A stretch of DNA of 64,000 nt. Source: Spisula solida. Lineage: Eukaryota > Mollusca > Bivalvia > Venerida > Mactridae. This document shows positions 35,007-47,114 of the stretch, piece after piece. The translations under genes were made by a program, and so were the position numbers. Position 1 is the stretch's first letter. Each line of letters starts with the position of its first letter. The stretch is from assembly GCA_947247005.1 (NCBI GenBank), contig OX365949.1, positions 22,387,130 to 22,451,129 on the forward strand, given 5' to 3'. Under the pieces are notes generated by a model, which did no database searches, was not told the origin of the DNA, and saw only the letters and a list, made by a program, of their open reading frames with translations.

Positions 35007-35795
35007 TATGCCCCCCTATTGATAGATGGGGAGGCATGTAGTGATTCACCTGTCCGTCCGTCAGTTCGTCCGGGTTAACCCAAATTGACAGTTTCTTGTA
35101 GCATTATTATGGCTTGCTACAAAGCTTCCATACTTGCATGGATGTTATATATGAACACGCCTGTATCACCTGACCTAATTTTGACCTTCACCTTGACCTT
35201 ATTTTGGACTTAGACTTATTGAAGGGCCAAATTCTTGGTTAACCCAAATTGACCCGTTTCTTCTAGCATTAATATGGCTTGCTACAAAGCTTTCATACTT
35301 GCATGGATGTTGTATATGAACACTCTCTACACGCCTGTATCACCTGACCCCATTTTGACCTTCACCTTGACCTAAATTTTGACTTAGACTTATTCAAGGG
35401 TCAAATTCCTGGTTAACCCAAATTGACCGTTTCTTGTAGCATTTTTATGGCTTGCTACAAAGCTTCCATACTTGCATGGATGTTGTATATGAACACTCTC
35501 CACACACCTGTTTCATTTGACACCATTTCGACCTTCACCTTGACCTAATTTGGACTTAGACTTAAGTGTCTAATTCTTGGTTAAACCAAATTGACAGTTT
35601 CGTACAACATCATGTTCATCATGGCGTTGCCTTAAAACTTGGCATACTTGTTTACCATCATAAGCCCCTTACATTATCAAAGCCATGTAACACTATCCAA
35701 CATTATTATAGAACTATGGCCCCTAATTGACTTAGCTTTTTATGGGCAAGGCTTCCATGGGGGCATAAGCGATTATTGAAGGCAGTCTTGTTATC
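35007..35795 (+). repeat. TATGCCCCC-type mollusc repeat, three subunits (copy 1)
   Basis: It opens TATGCCCCCCTATTGATAG and has a CTGTCCGTCCGTC run. The subunit GGCTTGCTACAAAGCTT recurs near 35110, 35278 and 35450, and the element ends GGGGCATAAGCG with CAGTCTTGTT. Copy 2 of the unit (48742) has one subunit fewer. Same family as 11437. Confidence 0.8.
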
Positions 35796-36214
35796 CTTTG
35801 TAAGTGTTGAGAACAGTAACCTTTTCAAAGTGTAGACTTTGTTCTCTATTAATGGAATAGTCTAACCTGTCTTTAGCAGCCATCCAATGCAAAGGGCCAC
35901 CTTGGCTGTTCAAGATCAGTGTACACTTAATGAAGATTTTGTGTTGATCTGATTGCAATGTTGATTACTTGTAGAAATTAGGGTTGGGTACCTGGAACCC
36001 AGATGTGCAAACACTGTCTCAATAAAGTGGTGATAATCTGTATGAATAAAATTCTTGTATTTTTTTTTACTAAACCCTAAAGAATAAAGCAGGTGTCCCC
36101 TTAGATTAAGAACAGAAATAGTGTTCTCAGGCTACTATCAGCATATTGACATGATGTTCTCAGGTCATGTGTTATCAGGCAGTTACCTTGGAAATTGCAT
36201 GATAAAATGTGTAG

Positions 36215-36337
36215 TCGTGTCTGTGATCTAGTGCTTGGTGTGAAAGATTTGTAACATGGCCATTCAGGTTTGATTCCCGCTTGTGGCAAGTAATTCTCTT
36301 CAATGATGTTGATTTTCCTCCACATGTGGAGAAGTTG
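36215..36337 (+). repeat. tRNA-headed SINE with CACATGTG tail, copy 1
   Basis: A head with GTGATCTAGTGCTTGG and a B-box-like CAGGTTTGATTCCCG is followed by GATTTTCCTCCACATGTGG and GAGAAG. Head and tail order match the minus-strand copy at 23548-23745, which has the palindrome three times. Confidence 0.6.
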
Positions 36338-36377
36338 CTCGTATCTTGCGGATGGATAAATATGTACTGGTTGAATA

Positions 36378-36710
36378 TGAGGGGTGATCAATATATTCGA
36401 GAACTTCCCTTCTAACCTTTTAAATATTGATTCTAGAACAATTAAATTACCAGGAAATGTAGATCTGTCGATTATCTAGCCTTTTAATTATTTAATTATA
36501 TTGTGACCAAGGTGAAGCGCGCAGGTACTTGCTGCTCTAATGGTGGCGCTTGGAATGACGTCACATGATGACCAATGTCACACGCCCCTTGCATAAATAA
36601 AAAGATGTTATAAGTGCATTTGGTTGGCGATATCTTAGACTGAATGATGCTTTGCTGTCAAAACAAAATTGTTAGATGTAAAGTTCTCGAATTTATTGAT
36701 CATCCCTCGT
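36378..36710. mobile_element. Mariner-like MITE, copy 1
   Basis: Inverted ends GAGGGGTGATCAATA (left) and the inverse of GAGGGATGATCAATA (right) continue into ATTCGAGAACTT for about 30 bases in total. TA lies outside both ends (36376-36377, 36711-36712), the mariner signature. The interior (about 270 bp) has no intact transposase; it includes GGAATGACGTCACATG. A related end fragment (GATCATCCCTCGTA) lies near 16453. Confidence 0.75.
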
Positions 36711-36714
36711 ACAG

Positions 36715-39020
36715 TCCAAAGAACCTGGTTAGGTGGTAGGTAATGGGTCACTGTATATAACTGCCAAATTGTTGAGAAATTGGCAGCAAACCGTAATAAA
36801 TCACCAATGTATCTTGGCCAAATAAAGAGCATGTGTGGTTCAAGTAACATGATTAAAATATTTGTCTTCATGTGGCAATTCTAGTTGCCATTGATTTTAG
36901 TTTCATTCAATTCATGAAGTTTCACAGAATTTCTGATTTCAAGTAACTAATTCATTTGAAAGAATCATCTTTAGCAAAAATGTTAGTTCTTGCTATGTTA
37001 ATAAAATCATGTCTGTGTGAAAAATCTAGTATAATTTGGCTTCCTAAATCACACATATTCTTTAGCCTTGTATGTTTGTCTGATGTGGTCTCCTGTAAGT
37101 CTAACAAAAAATGGTTTGTTTCCGGTAACACACCCTAGCAGCTAGGAAATGTAGTTCAGTAAATATGGTTCAATTTTCTTTCACATAAAGAAAGAGCAAA
37201 TACTCTTAGAAATTAAAGAAATAGTTGGGGATTGAAACATTTAGGACTGCAGAAAATTTGTAGGCCAGGGAAGAATACTGGAAACAAATATTTTTTTTGT
37301 GTATATGTCTTGCGCTTTACATTCATCATCAGAATCTACCATCTAATACAAAAGTGAAAAATACAAGAAATTGATCAATGGTTTATTTATTTTTTATTTG
37401 CGATACACAGTCAAACAAGTTTTATAACTTATTTAGCAATGTCATCATAACACTCGTCTAATCCGGGATGGTATCCATTCCCATAATTATATGAATGAGA
37501 AGCCAGTTTCTTCATTTCAAAAACGAAAAAAACACTGACACCACTTTATCTATAGATTGACACGATCACAGAGCAAACCCCTAGACCCGACACTAAATGC
37601 GTTACCACTGCCCAATAGGGTAGACTGTCTCGTATTCCAAACAAACATTTTTCATAGTATTTAGCTTGACTTTTCGAAGAAAAAAAGTAAAGCTATTGTC
37701 GTGACGGGATCGTCTGCATTAACTGGTTAAGTTTATTGTAAGAGTCATTTTCTCAAAGGCTATCAAAGGTATCCACTTGAAACTCAACATAGTTATTCAT
37801 CACCACAAGGGGAGCCCATACTGACAAGGCTGGTAACTCTGTGACCTATATTTATGGAGTTATCTGTCCTTGTTTAGACTTAGTACATAGACTATCAATG
37901 GTACCCACTTGAAACTCAAACGTAGTTACGCATCATCACAAGGTCCATACTGACAAGGCTGGTAACTGTGACCTATATGTATGAGTTATCTGCCCTCGTC
38001 ACTTTTAGAATTTTCACTCACAGATGAGCAAGGGTACTATCAAGAACGAGAAAGTCGAGTGTTCGGCACTCGTAGGCAGTGCTCTGTAGGCAGTGCTCCT
38101 TAATTTTCCAAACACAGTTGGTATTTTCTTCATATATTCACACTCAATTGGTCTGTCATCCATCAGTTGACTGTAGTAGACATGTAGTGTTTGTCAGAAG
38201 AAGAAAATGCACATTCTGTTGAAGAAAAAACAAGCATTAATACTTTCTAAAAGATTGCATAATAATTTATTAACCAGGGTTTTCAACAATTGTATTTGGG
38301 GTCAGTGGGGTCAAGGTCTAAAAATAGAAAAAGGGTTTTTTACTCAATTAGTTGAGTTCAGATTGATCCCTATTCATCAAACTTTGGGTATAGCAAGCTT
38401 GCATGGAGACGTACCCAATTTGGCTGCCTCATTAGGTGGACAATGCTCAGAAAACCTGGCATTGCGGCAAGGCCGTAGCTTGTTTTTCAACAGTATTAAG
38501 AACAGCAAGAACTTTTTACATATCTGCTATATATATACTTGCTAGCATGAATGAACTCAAAAGTTCTTGATCTTTAACTGCTGAACATTTTCACTTTATG
38601 AACTTGTTATTTCATGGAACCACATTTCTTGAACTATATGTACTAGTATATTATGTTCAAGAAGTTTAAGACCAAAACAAATCACTATTGTGGTTCTGGT
38701 AACATGCTTAAACAAGGTAGGAAATACATTTTATGGTTTTATACACTGGAAAATCACCGATCTGCACTGACTTTTTACAAAATACCAATGAATTGTTTAT
38801 TGTATGGGCACGAAATTTGGGTCAGTCGGTTTACTAGAACCACATTATCGATATAATTTGGCCTAATGAACTTGGCAAACTTAAGTTTTATGCCTCCTTA
38901 ATCTTAATGAAGCTTAGTCACAATGATCATCTTGTGACAAAGAGTGATCATCAAAACTCAACGGTGAATTTGAGGGCCCATACAAGGTGAGCTAAAAAGT
39001 GGTGATTGCGTACTTTAACT
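36715..39020. other. Interior of unit copy 1 with diverged repeats
   Basis: The region holds two related subunits near 37760-37990 (TATCAAAGGTATCCACTTG, then CTGACAAGGCTGGTAACT) and an open frame of 112 codons at 38207-38545 (124 codons in copy 2 because of a 1-base difference). The frame includes GGGGTCAGTGGGGTCAAGG-type repeat words and has no matching splice sites, so I do not call a gene. Confidence 0.4.
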
Positions 39021-39024
39021 TTAC

Positions 39025-39212
39025 CTGAAGTGTAATGTGTCGGTGGACTGGAGCTTTGTTCAAGAGCCCAATATTTATATTTCGAGGCATGGTATAACTT
39101 CGGCCTTCTATCAAATGTTTCTTTCACAGTTGTTGGACTCATAACACACTGGTAACCAATCCATACATTCACCCAAAATACATCTTGAACTAGATCTGTT
39201 GATAACCAACTT
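39025..39212 (-). CDS. Unrecognised internal coding exon, copy 1
   Basis: On the minus strand a strong acceptor (TTTTTCAG) precedes 39212 and a strong donor (TTCAG|GTAAAG) follows 39025. One frame is open across all 188 bases, reading SWLSTDLVQDVFWVNVWIGY, QCVMSPTTVKETFDRRPKLY and HASKYKYWALEQSS. It needs two upstream bases. The copy at 52585-52772 keeps splice sites and frame, with two amino-acid changes. It is the best-supported coding piece in the 28-kb block. I recognise no family. A donor-like site on the same strand near 40558 (GTAAGTTC) could belong to an upstream exon in the right-end zone. Confidence 0.55.
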
Positions 39213-39239
39213 CTGAAAAAGTAACACCAGGATATAATA

Positions 39240-39660
39240 CATTTTTTACTATGATAAGCCCGAAGGACCGTATTTTGTTGTCGCCTCCATGTACATCAGA
39301 TTCTGTCTGCCCGTCCGTCTGTCTGTCCTTATCAATTCCCCTTCGTCTTTGTAACTCTTGAGCCCCTTGAAGGATTTTAAAGGAACCTGACAAAAATGTT
39401 CACCACATCAAGACGACGTCGCATGTTCTGGAAGGGTCGCTTCAAGGTCAAGTTCACACTTAGGGTTAAAGGTCATATGACTTTGTTTCCATTGAGCTCT
39501 GTAACTCCTAAACCCCTTGATGGATTTTATAGAAACCTTACACAGATGTTCACCACATCAAGCCGATGTGCATGCAGAGTGCATATTCTAAAAGGGTCGC
39601 TTCACAGTCAAGGTCACACTTAGGGGTTAAAGGTCATGTGACTTTGTTAACCAATCGAGG
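39240..39660 (+). repeat. CCCGAAGGACCG-type mollusc repeat, copy 1
   Basis: After CCCGAAGGACCGTATTTTG come a GCCCGTCCGTCTGTCTGTCC run and two subunits (near 39360 and 39510) sharing AACCTGACAAAAATGTTCAC-like and GGGTCGCTTCA words. Short open frames across it are incidental. Confidence 0.65.
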
Positions 39661-40640
39661 TAAACAAATGAGCAAATTACTGCTTGGTGGCACCAGATGT
39701 TCTTTATTTGTGGGGAACCGATTTTTAAATAAATTAGCATAAATGTTCAAAATGATTATATAGCATTTCAAGTGCAAGACACATGTACAAGGGTCAGCGG
39801 TCAAGGTCACACATGAAGGAAAAAATAGAAGTAATAGTGCTCTACATCTCAGTCATGCTCACCAGGATTCTAATTGCCTGCTTTGAGAATTGGTACATCA
39901 TGAAATATGTAGGTCAATTTTGACTTTCGTCGATTAAAACAATTTTGACATAGTTATGCCCCTTGCCCATAATACATGTGAAAATTATAAGATTCCAAAA
40001 TTCCAGGGGGCAGGTTCCCCAGTTTGTACACCCTTAAGATATGTACATGAGGCCTGACCTAAAAATGAAAGTTATAACTGCATGTAATACACTAGCCAAT
40101 TGAAATCATGTACTCCCACTGCGGGGAACTAGCTAGCTGCCCCATGTTTTACCTAAATACCGATGCTTTTGTTTCACGCCAAATTAACGTGGAAATATAG
40201 CCCTGACTATACCCGTGATGTATAGGTCGGGGGCAATTTGCTGGGGTTTTACCATGTACATGGGGAAAGTCCAGGGGTGGAAAGGCCGGGTGCATAAGCC
40301 TAAGCATGTAGCGACACACACGCAATCAACACTATCGCTATGTTTCAGACTGCTTGTTTCACAATAGACACAGCATTTAGAATCAACCAACGTAATTTGA
40401 TTCTACTTTCGTTTTCATCATATCAGACATGAATAGCATGATAGGGCCTAACTCTTGACGCTAGTATGCAGGCTAATAATTAGCCATTTATAATTATCTA
40501 AAGATATAAATCGATGATCTTACATGAACAATATAGAATGCATAAGATAAGAACTTACTTCAACAGATCTTCGTTAATCAAGTCGTTTTTCGTTAACCAC
40601 GGTGAAGACAAGAAAAGCGTCTATGGATGTTGATGATGTA
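39661..40640. other. Inner flank of right zone, copy 1
   Basis: No gene is supported. A minus-strand frame of 68 codons (40184-40390) has no splice support. At about 40558 the minus strand has a consensus donor GTAAGTTC preceded by GATTAACGAAGATCTGTTG, which may be the end of a leader exon reading out of the right inverted-repeat zone. Confidence 0.35.
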
Positions 40641-40659
40641 TAGCAATCTTACGAGCAAT

Positions 40660-41297
40660 CTGATTGGCTACAGTACAAAGTTTTTGATTGGATTATCACC
40701 AACTTGCACAAAATTTTAATGAATATGCATTTGTCGAGTTCGTTCATGCGCGAACTATACAAAATGTCTAAAAATAGTTTAACGAACTGTACAAATTGTC
40801 AAAAAATGTCTAGTTCGTAAGTTCATAGAAAACTCGCTTTTTCGTACAATAATCCTGATTCAAGCATGTGGAAACGATTAGTACGTGTTTACAACGACGT
40901 CCGTAACGTTCTCACCTTTTTTCAAGCGGGAATATATCATAGATTTTTATATAATGGCAAATTAGATAGTTCACACTGGTATTCATATGGGAACACTACA
41001 GACCTATAAGTTTGTCAAGTTCGTTCGCATGTTCGGTTGTATAGTTCGTCAATTCGTCATTTCGACGAACTTGACAAACTTATAGGTCTGTAGTGTTTAA
41101 CTCTACAAGCTTATAGGTTGGTAAAGTTTAACTGTACAAGCTTATAGGTTGGTAGAGTTGGACAGTAGCAGTAGTAACGTTAGAGAATTAACGCTGTAGA
41201 GTTAAACTTGCAGATATGTATGTAAGTCGCGAGTTGACAGTGTACCTAATATTAGCGAGTTAAACGTGCAGAATCTGTATGAATGTTTCTGTATACC
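40660..41297. repeat. Right inverted-repeat zone, copy 1 (truncated)
   Basis: The inverse of the left zone: inner end TTGATTGGATTATCAC, then CGAACTATAC and CTAGTTCGTAAG words. It ends at GTATACC where copy 2 starts, so it lacks the 366-bp end segments seen at 54833-55564. It contains a perfect 32-bp inverted repeat (40992-41023 and 41066-41097) absent from copy 2. Confidence 0.8.
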
Positions 41298-42757
41298 TAT
41301 GGAAAGCCGGAGTTCACCTTTTGCAAGTTCGCTCTTTAATCTATATGAATGTTCATTTTTGTCAGTTCGTAAGTTCGCAAGTTCGTAAGTTCGCATTTTG
41401 GCATGTTCGCAAGTTGGTAACTTCGTCACTTGTATAGTTCGGAAGTTTGTAATTTTGCAAGTTCGTAACATCGTCAATTGGACAGTTTGGAGCTTGGTTA
41501 GTTCGCAATTTCGTAAGTGCGTAACTTCAACAATTGAATGCGTCCACATTGCCCGTGTTCCGAACTTCCGAACCTGCTTATTCAAAATGTGCAAGTTCGC
41601 TACTACAGTCATAAACTTTACATCGGGGATATATATGTGCAGATCTACATGATTTATTAGCAGAAGTATATCCAACTTGCGAACTGACTAATTCGTAGCA
41701 TTTCCTAACTAGCGTCTAAGTTCCGAACTGTCGAACTGCACATTTCGCACGTTCGTCAGTTCACACTGTGTGTGTAACGTTATATATGATTCTCACAAAT
41801 CGTTTAAATTGTTGCAAACTGACATTTATCCGTTTAAAAACAGAATTACAGCGTTACGGACATCGTTCTTAATACACGCTGGTTGTTTCCCCATTTATAT
41901 CACAAGATTATTCTACAAAAAGCAAGTTTAAAAATGAACTAGCGAACCATACAAATCTGCAGGTTCGTAGGTTCGTCAGTTCACTCTTTATGTATATGAT
42001 TCTGTTCTATTCCATTCTCATATGAAGATAGAGTGAACTGTCAGATTTCGCAAATTTGAGCAATCTGTGAAATGTATCCGTTTTAAAACAGAATCACAAC
42101 ATTAGTGACATCGTTCTTAGTACGTACTGCTAGTTACCCCATTTATATATCAAGAATATTGTACGAAAAAGCATTTTTGACGAACATGACAAATATTCAT
42201 TTTTGCTAGTTCGACGAACATGACAATTAAAAATGAATTATTCATTTAGCTAGTTCGTGATAATCCAATCAAACAAGCCGTACTAGCTGTGGTTAGGTAT
42301 GAAACCACGCCCCCTTCTCATGCGGAATCCTTTGGCAATATACTCCATGTTGTTCAACGTTCAACACGTTTGATGCAAAATATTAAATCATTAAATTACT
42401 CGGTGATATATCTATTATATATCTTTTTCTTCGTTATAAGACAAGGGAGCTCAGCCAAACAGTACTTATATGTAGTGACAGAAGGTATTGTAAACTGCTA
42501 ATATGTTCTTTCATTGATTATTTTCTGCCATTGTATTCGTCTCATATTTCCGTGGTATCCGTATTTCCGTGGAAGAGATATTACAGTTGTGTGCACCATG
42601 CACGCACCTTAGTCAACATAGTAAGTAAATAAAGTAATAAGTAAATTACGTATATAAATATATATTACGAGGCAAACATATTTTCAATGGTTTGAAAAGG
42701 TTAAAGTACAAGTCCTCGCCCTTCGGGCTTCCCCCGCCCCATAGGAGTGCACACCAG

Positions 42758-43344
42758 CAGTCAAGGAAGCCTCCTACAAAGCCATGGTTCGTCCCATCAT
42801 TGAGAATGCGGCCAAAGTATGGGATCCTACCCAAGCGAGCCACATCAAGAGGCTTGAACAAGTACAACGCCGAGCAGCCCAATTTGTCCACAACGACTAC
42901 TCAACAACGACCCCAGGATGCTAAAAGACCTGAAATGGGAGTCCCTTGAGAGTCGCCGTAGACAAAGCAGGCTGTGCATGGTGTACAAAATACAGAATGG
43001 GCTTGTAGACATCACGGCAGACACATACTTTCACAAGAGTGATGCCAAGACAAGTGGCCAACACCGCCTTTACTAGAAAAGGGTCCATGACCAGACCCTC
43101 GCCAGCACATTCTTTGTGAGGACTGTGCCAGAATGGAAACTCCTCCCAGCTTCGACGTTCTCGGCGCCAAGGTTAGACGCCTTCAAGACCCGACTACATG
43201 AGTAGACATCAGTGCTGTGTACATGTATATAGTTTTAAATCAGTTTTTTTAAATTTTTGACTCTGTACACCATCACCATGCATATAAAGTTGAGCTAATT
43301 ACGCCTATTAAGTGCCCAGCTCAGTACACGGAAGAAGAAGAAGA
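42758..43344 (+). pseudogene. CR1/jockey-like LINE 3' end, copy 2
   Basis: Same insertion as 29030-29611. This copy keeps a codon (HNDYS instead of HDYS) and 13 bases near 42950 that copy 1 lost, so it is closer to the parent element. The first TAA is retained, so the frame is broken in both. Confidence 0.8.
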
Positions 43345-43576
43345 TAGCTGGGGCTTGGTTTCAATTGAATGCTGCAATGCATTTAGATGTAGGTTAATGT
43401 GTTGGAAAGGTTGTTGGTGTCCCAGTAACTGCAGACACTTGCCAATCATGCGATCTAGACTACTAGTCCTATCCACAGGTGTACCGCTGTATCTCTCTGG
43501 TATGTAGGGTCTAAAAGTAAACTAGACAGGCTGCTGTCTCCAAATGTCTGCTGATGGTCCAGTCCCGTATGATAAC

Positions 43577-43795
43577 GTGGCAGGGTGGTCAAATGGATAA
43601 CACTCTTGGCTACTGATCAAGAGGTTCCTGGTTCGAATCGCAGCCAGGGCACTTGGTCATTTCTGAAACGCTTTTCAGTGTTTCCACCCAACTAGTGACA
43701 ATGAAACCGGTTGGAAACACAGAGGTAGTCTCGCATGTATCAGTGCTATACACCAGATTTAGCAGTGATTTTTAGTACAACACTGACCATATCAG
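43577..43795 (+). repeat. tRNA-headed SINE, copy 2
   Basis: Counterpart of 29845. The A box has one change (GGTCAAATGGATAAC) and the B box is the same. Confidence 0.65.
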
Positions 43796-43914
43796 TTTTC
43801 TTTAGTAATTTGTAAAACCAATTTTGTGACAGTTGACCAAACTGATACACGTTTGTAAATATCACATTACCCCGGACACACTATAGCACTTTTGACTACC
43901 TCAGTTGACAGCAA

Positions 43915-44425
43915 ACAAAGACCTAAATATACAAATATTGGAAAAATCTACTGGATCTCAAAATATCTTGCGGCAGTTTTCTGAAATCTCGCGAAATCTC
44001 GTTTGTTCTTAAAACCTTATAACTCCTGTTTTAATATACATAGGAAAAAACTACTAAATTAATGGAATATATTTATTATTCTGCTTTAAAATGATACCTA
44101 ATTTATTGAAATCAGTCAAAGAATAAAATAATATACATCAAAGAGCCAGACCTACTCCCAATTTAATGGAAATTCCAATTTTATCAGAAAATACCTGATC
44201 TGCCTCAGTCAAACAGTATTTTTTTGAAGCCTCTCAGAGATAGAAAAAAAATAAGTTACATCATGCAGTAGAAAAAGCTTAGCTCTTCAAAATGTGATAT
44301 TGGTCATTAAAAAAGGTTGACAAACAAAAGTGATCATGCAAAATATCATAATCTGCTGCATGCTATTTTGCCTTTTCTCTCTGTTTTCAATTAAGTGTCC
44401 AATCTGTATATATTTAGGTCTTTGT
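43915..44425. mobile_element. 510-bp MITE-like element, copy 2
   Basis: Counterpart of 30184-30693 with the same ACAAAGACCTAAATATA inverted ends. Confidence 0.6.
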
Positions 44426-44545
44426 CGCAAACAAACTACATTAACATTAGCTATATAGTATTGTCTCCACATTTTAAGTTTAATTGATTTGATTATTATA
44501 GTTTTCCTAACAAAAAATATTAATAATTGTATTTCATAATTTCAG

Positions 44546-44625
44546 TAATACACAGATTTATGTTTGGGGTCCAGTGCACTGGAGAAGAGGATTGGTTCAG
44601 AGAACAGTTAGCTGACATGTTGTGA
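44546..44625 (+). CDS. Possible C-terminal coding exon, copy 2
   Basis: Counterpart of 30814-30893. The same frame and TGA (44623-44625) are kept. No change in the encoded peptide is visible. Confidence 0.35.
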
Positions 44626-45179
44626 ACTTGTGAAAGTGGAGACTAAGTCTAAGGTACAAATTTTACTCAATTTTGCTTTTGGTCTACTTGGTTCTTATCC
44701 ATGTAAGAAGTGTCCTACCATTGTGTTTTTATACCCCCCCCCCCCCCGCCGCACAATGTCAATGAGTTGTAAGGGGGTATACTGGGTTCAGCTTGTCTGA
44801 CCGTAGACACATGCTTGTGGACGCAACTTCTCCTACAGTTTTTGCAGCATTTCCTTCAAACTTTAACTGATGCACAACCTCAACATGTAGATGTGCATAA
44901 AATAAGAATAAGCTGCAATGATTTTTGCCACGTGGGGGTATTTTAGTCTGACGAATGGAGACAGTTGTAGTTGGTCAAGTCACAGGGTATTGAAACATAT
45001 TTTGGTTAAATAGTGTCTTATAAAATAAATTTTACAATGTCTTGTTATACGTGATATAATCTATATGAAACTTGGTCACTATGATCATCTCAACAAATCT
45101 GTATTTTGATTAATTAGCATATTTTATTTTACCCCTACTACATGTAGGTTAGTCTAGTTATTTTTTTATCAATTTTCAG

Positions 45180-45257
45180 GCCATTTTATCTAAATGCGGA
45201 TGTCTGAATGTAAGTTCTGCAATCATGATGTGTGACATGGTGCCAATAATCTGGATT
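45180..45257 (+). CDS. Possible exon A, copy 2
   Basis: Counterpart of 31445-31522 with both splice sites intact. Confidence 0.3.
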
Positions 45258-46055
45258 GTAAGTTCATATGCACTTTCATACTTAATACATGTATACTTTA
45301 TATTTGTATATATGCAATGCTTTTGCATTTCTTTCATTTTATTGTTAACCTTACATGAGCTTTCCATTTGTTGTTTGGCATTGGGACATCTGACAGTATT
45401 GAAATGGATAATTTACCCTTTCACATTGGCTTGGTCCCATGCAGTCATTAAATAGAGTTTGTCACCATACTCCCTGATACAAAGTATATCAGGGGCAACA
45501 TTGGAGTCAAGCTTGAGGTCGGTCAGTTGTTTGGTCCAGCAAATTTTGTTCAGGCTATTTCTTAGTAACCAATTGTTGGATTTCAACAAACTTTGCATGA
45601 CTGATCAGTACCAAGCCGAGTTGTGAACATCGTCGGCACACTTGGTCTGATTATTTTTAAGGGAGTTATTGCCCTTTGTTTTTTTATCCTAACAAATGTT
45701 GTCCTCACTATTTCTTTTCATCATTATTTGGATTTTAACAAAACATTCAGTAACTGATCAGCACCAAGTCATATCAATTTTAAGGGAGTTATGGCCCTTT
45801 GTTTTTGACACTGATTTTGTTTGGTTGGATTTCAATGAAACTGTGCATGACTGATCCAGATTCAGTGGATAGTCAAATAATGATAACTGCATGCATAGTA
45901 GTACACAGTACTAAGTATCAAAACATAAATTTACTCATAACATGATTGTGTGCCTCATATAATACAGTTAGAGATTACATTTATTTCTATGTGTCTATTC
46001 TCATGTATATTGTTTGTACATGTATACTAATTAATACATTGCATTTCACTTTCAG

Positions 46056-46098
46056 GCTTTGTTGGCATCAATTATGAATCATGTCAGTAACAAACAGG
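46056..46098 (+). CDS. Possible exon B, copy 2
   Basis: Counterpart of 32321-32363, with the same unresolved donor. Confidence 0.25.
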
Positions 46099-46987
46099 GT
46101 TCTATGACAATGATATCATATTCATTATGTCATAGAAAAGAGACAGCAAATTTTAGTTGAGGCCTACTTCATATACACTAAGAGCTACAGATAGTCAAAC
46201 AGACTTTAGATGTACAATGACAGTGGTATTCCACATATTAAATATTTTATCAGTAAGTAATCATATTTGTTTTTCAAATGCATAAGTATGTCTCCCACAT
46301 ATCGGTATAATATTATTGTGTCTGGGGGACAGGCAAATTGATTTTGTCTCTCTGGATGGGTGTCACAAATTGTGTCCACACTATTTCTCCTTAACCATTG
46401 GTTGTATTTCAATGCAACTTCACATGAAGTACCTACCTAGTTGTTCATATTGTCAGGAATTATATGTTGTATTTTGGGGGTAAAAAAACCTTCTAAATTT
46501 ACTTTTTGGGTCAACAAATATTACAGTAACAATTTAAATTGTGTGTTTTTAATAATAAATATAATCTGTGGAATAAGTTTTTCATATCATAGTTGATTTA
46601 TCACATAACCTGCTGCAGCCTAGCTGTGCCATAAAGATGTGCCGGAAATTGCTCTCAGAAGGTTAGCCAATTCCAACTTCGTCAAGACTTTTAGCTCATT
46701 GTACCGCTAAATTTTGGTTGAAACATACCTAGTATCACAACATTATCATTTTGAAAGACACATGTAATGAGCCTTCTCTATGTGAAAGGTTATGTGATAA
46801 GAAGAATCTTCCATTCTTACAATATTTGAGACAAAACAAAAAATTAAAAAGTGATAGTGTGACTTTTAACATGTTTAACATTCACAAGAAGTGGTGTTGT
46901 AGATAGCAACAGTACTTTCAAAGTTACTATGCTTAATGTAAATTAAGTAATTGAAATTATTGTTTAAAATATCTTCATAATTTACAG

Positions 46988-47114
46988 CTTATCTGGTAGA
47001 ACCATTAAGACGCCACATGGATTAAACATCATTTGGTGTGAATACATTGTAATTAGGAAACTACATCAGACAAGAAAGCTTCAACAACCATCTCAAGTGT
47101 GTGCTCTAAACCAG
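46988..47114 (+). CDS. Coding-like exon C, copy 2
   Basis: Counterpart of 33253-33379. Acceptor, donor and open frame are all preserved. Confidence 0.45.

Larger units (their letters stand above)
27574..41297. repeat. 13.7-kb unit, copy 1
   Basis: The segment from TATGGAAAGCC (27574) to GTATACC (41297) recurs as 41298-54832 with the same order of every internal repeat and exon-like segment. Offsets between copies stay near 13724-13735, fall to about 13551 after 35.5 kb, and end near 13560, so indels are few. Copy 1 alone has an extra subunit near 35.3 kb, a 13-bp loss near 29220 and a 32-bp inverted insert near 41.0 kb. Confidence 0.92.

Noticed and set aside
38207..38545. 112-codon frame, longer in the second unit copy
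   Set aside because: The start differs between copies because of a 1-base indel, splice sites are lacking, and repeat words lie within it.
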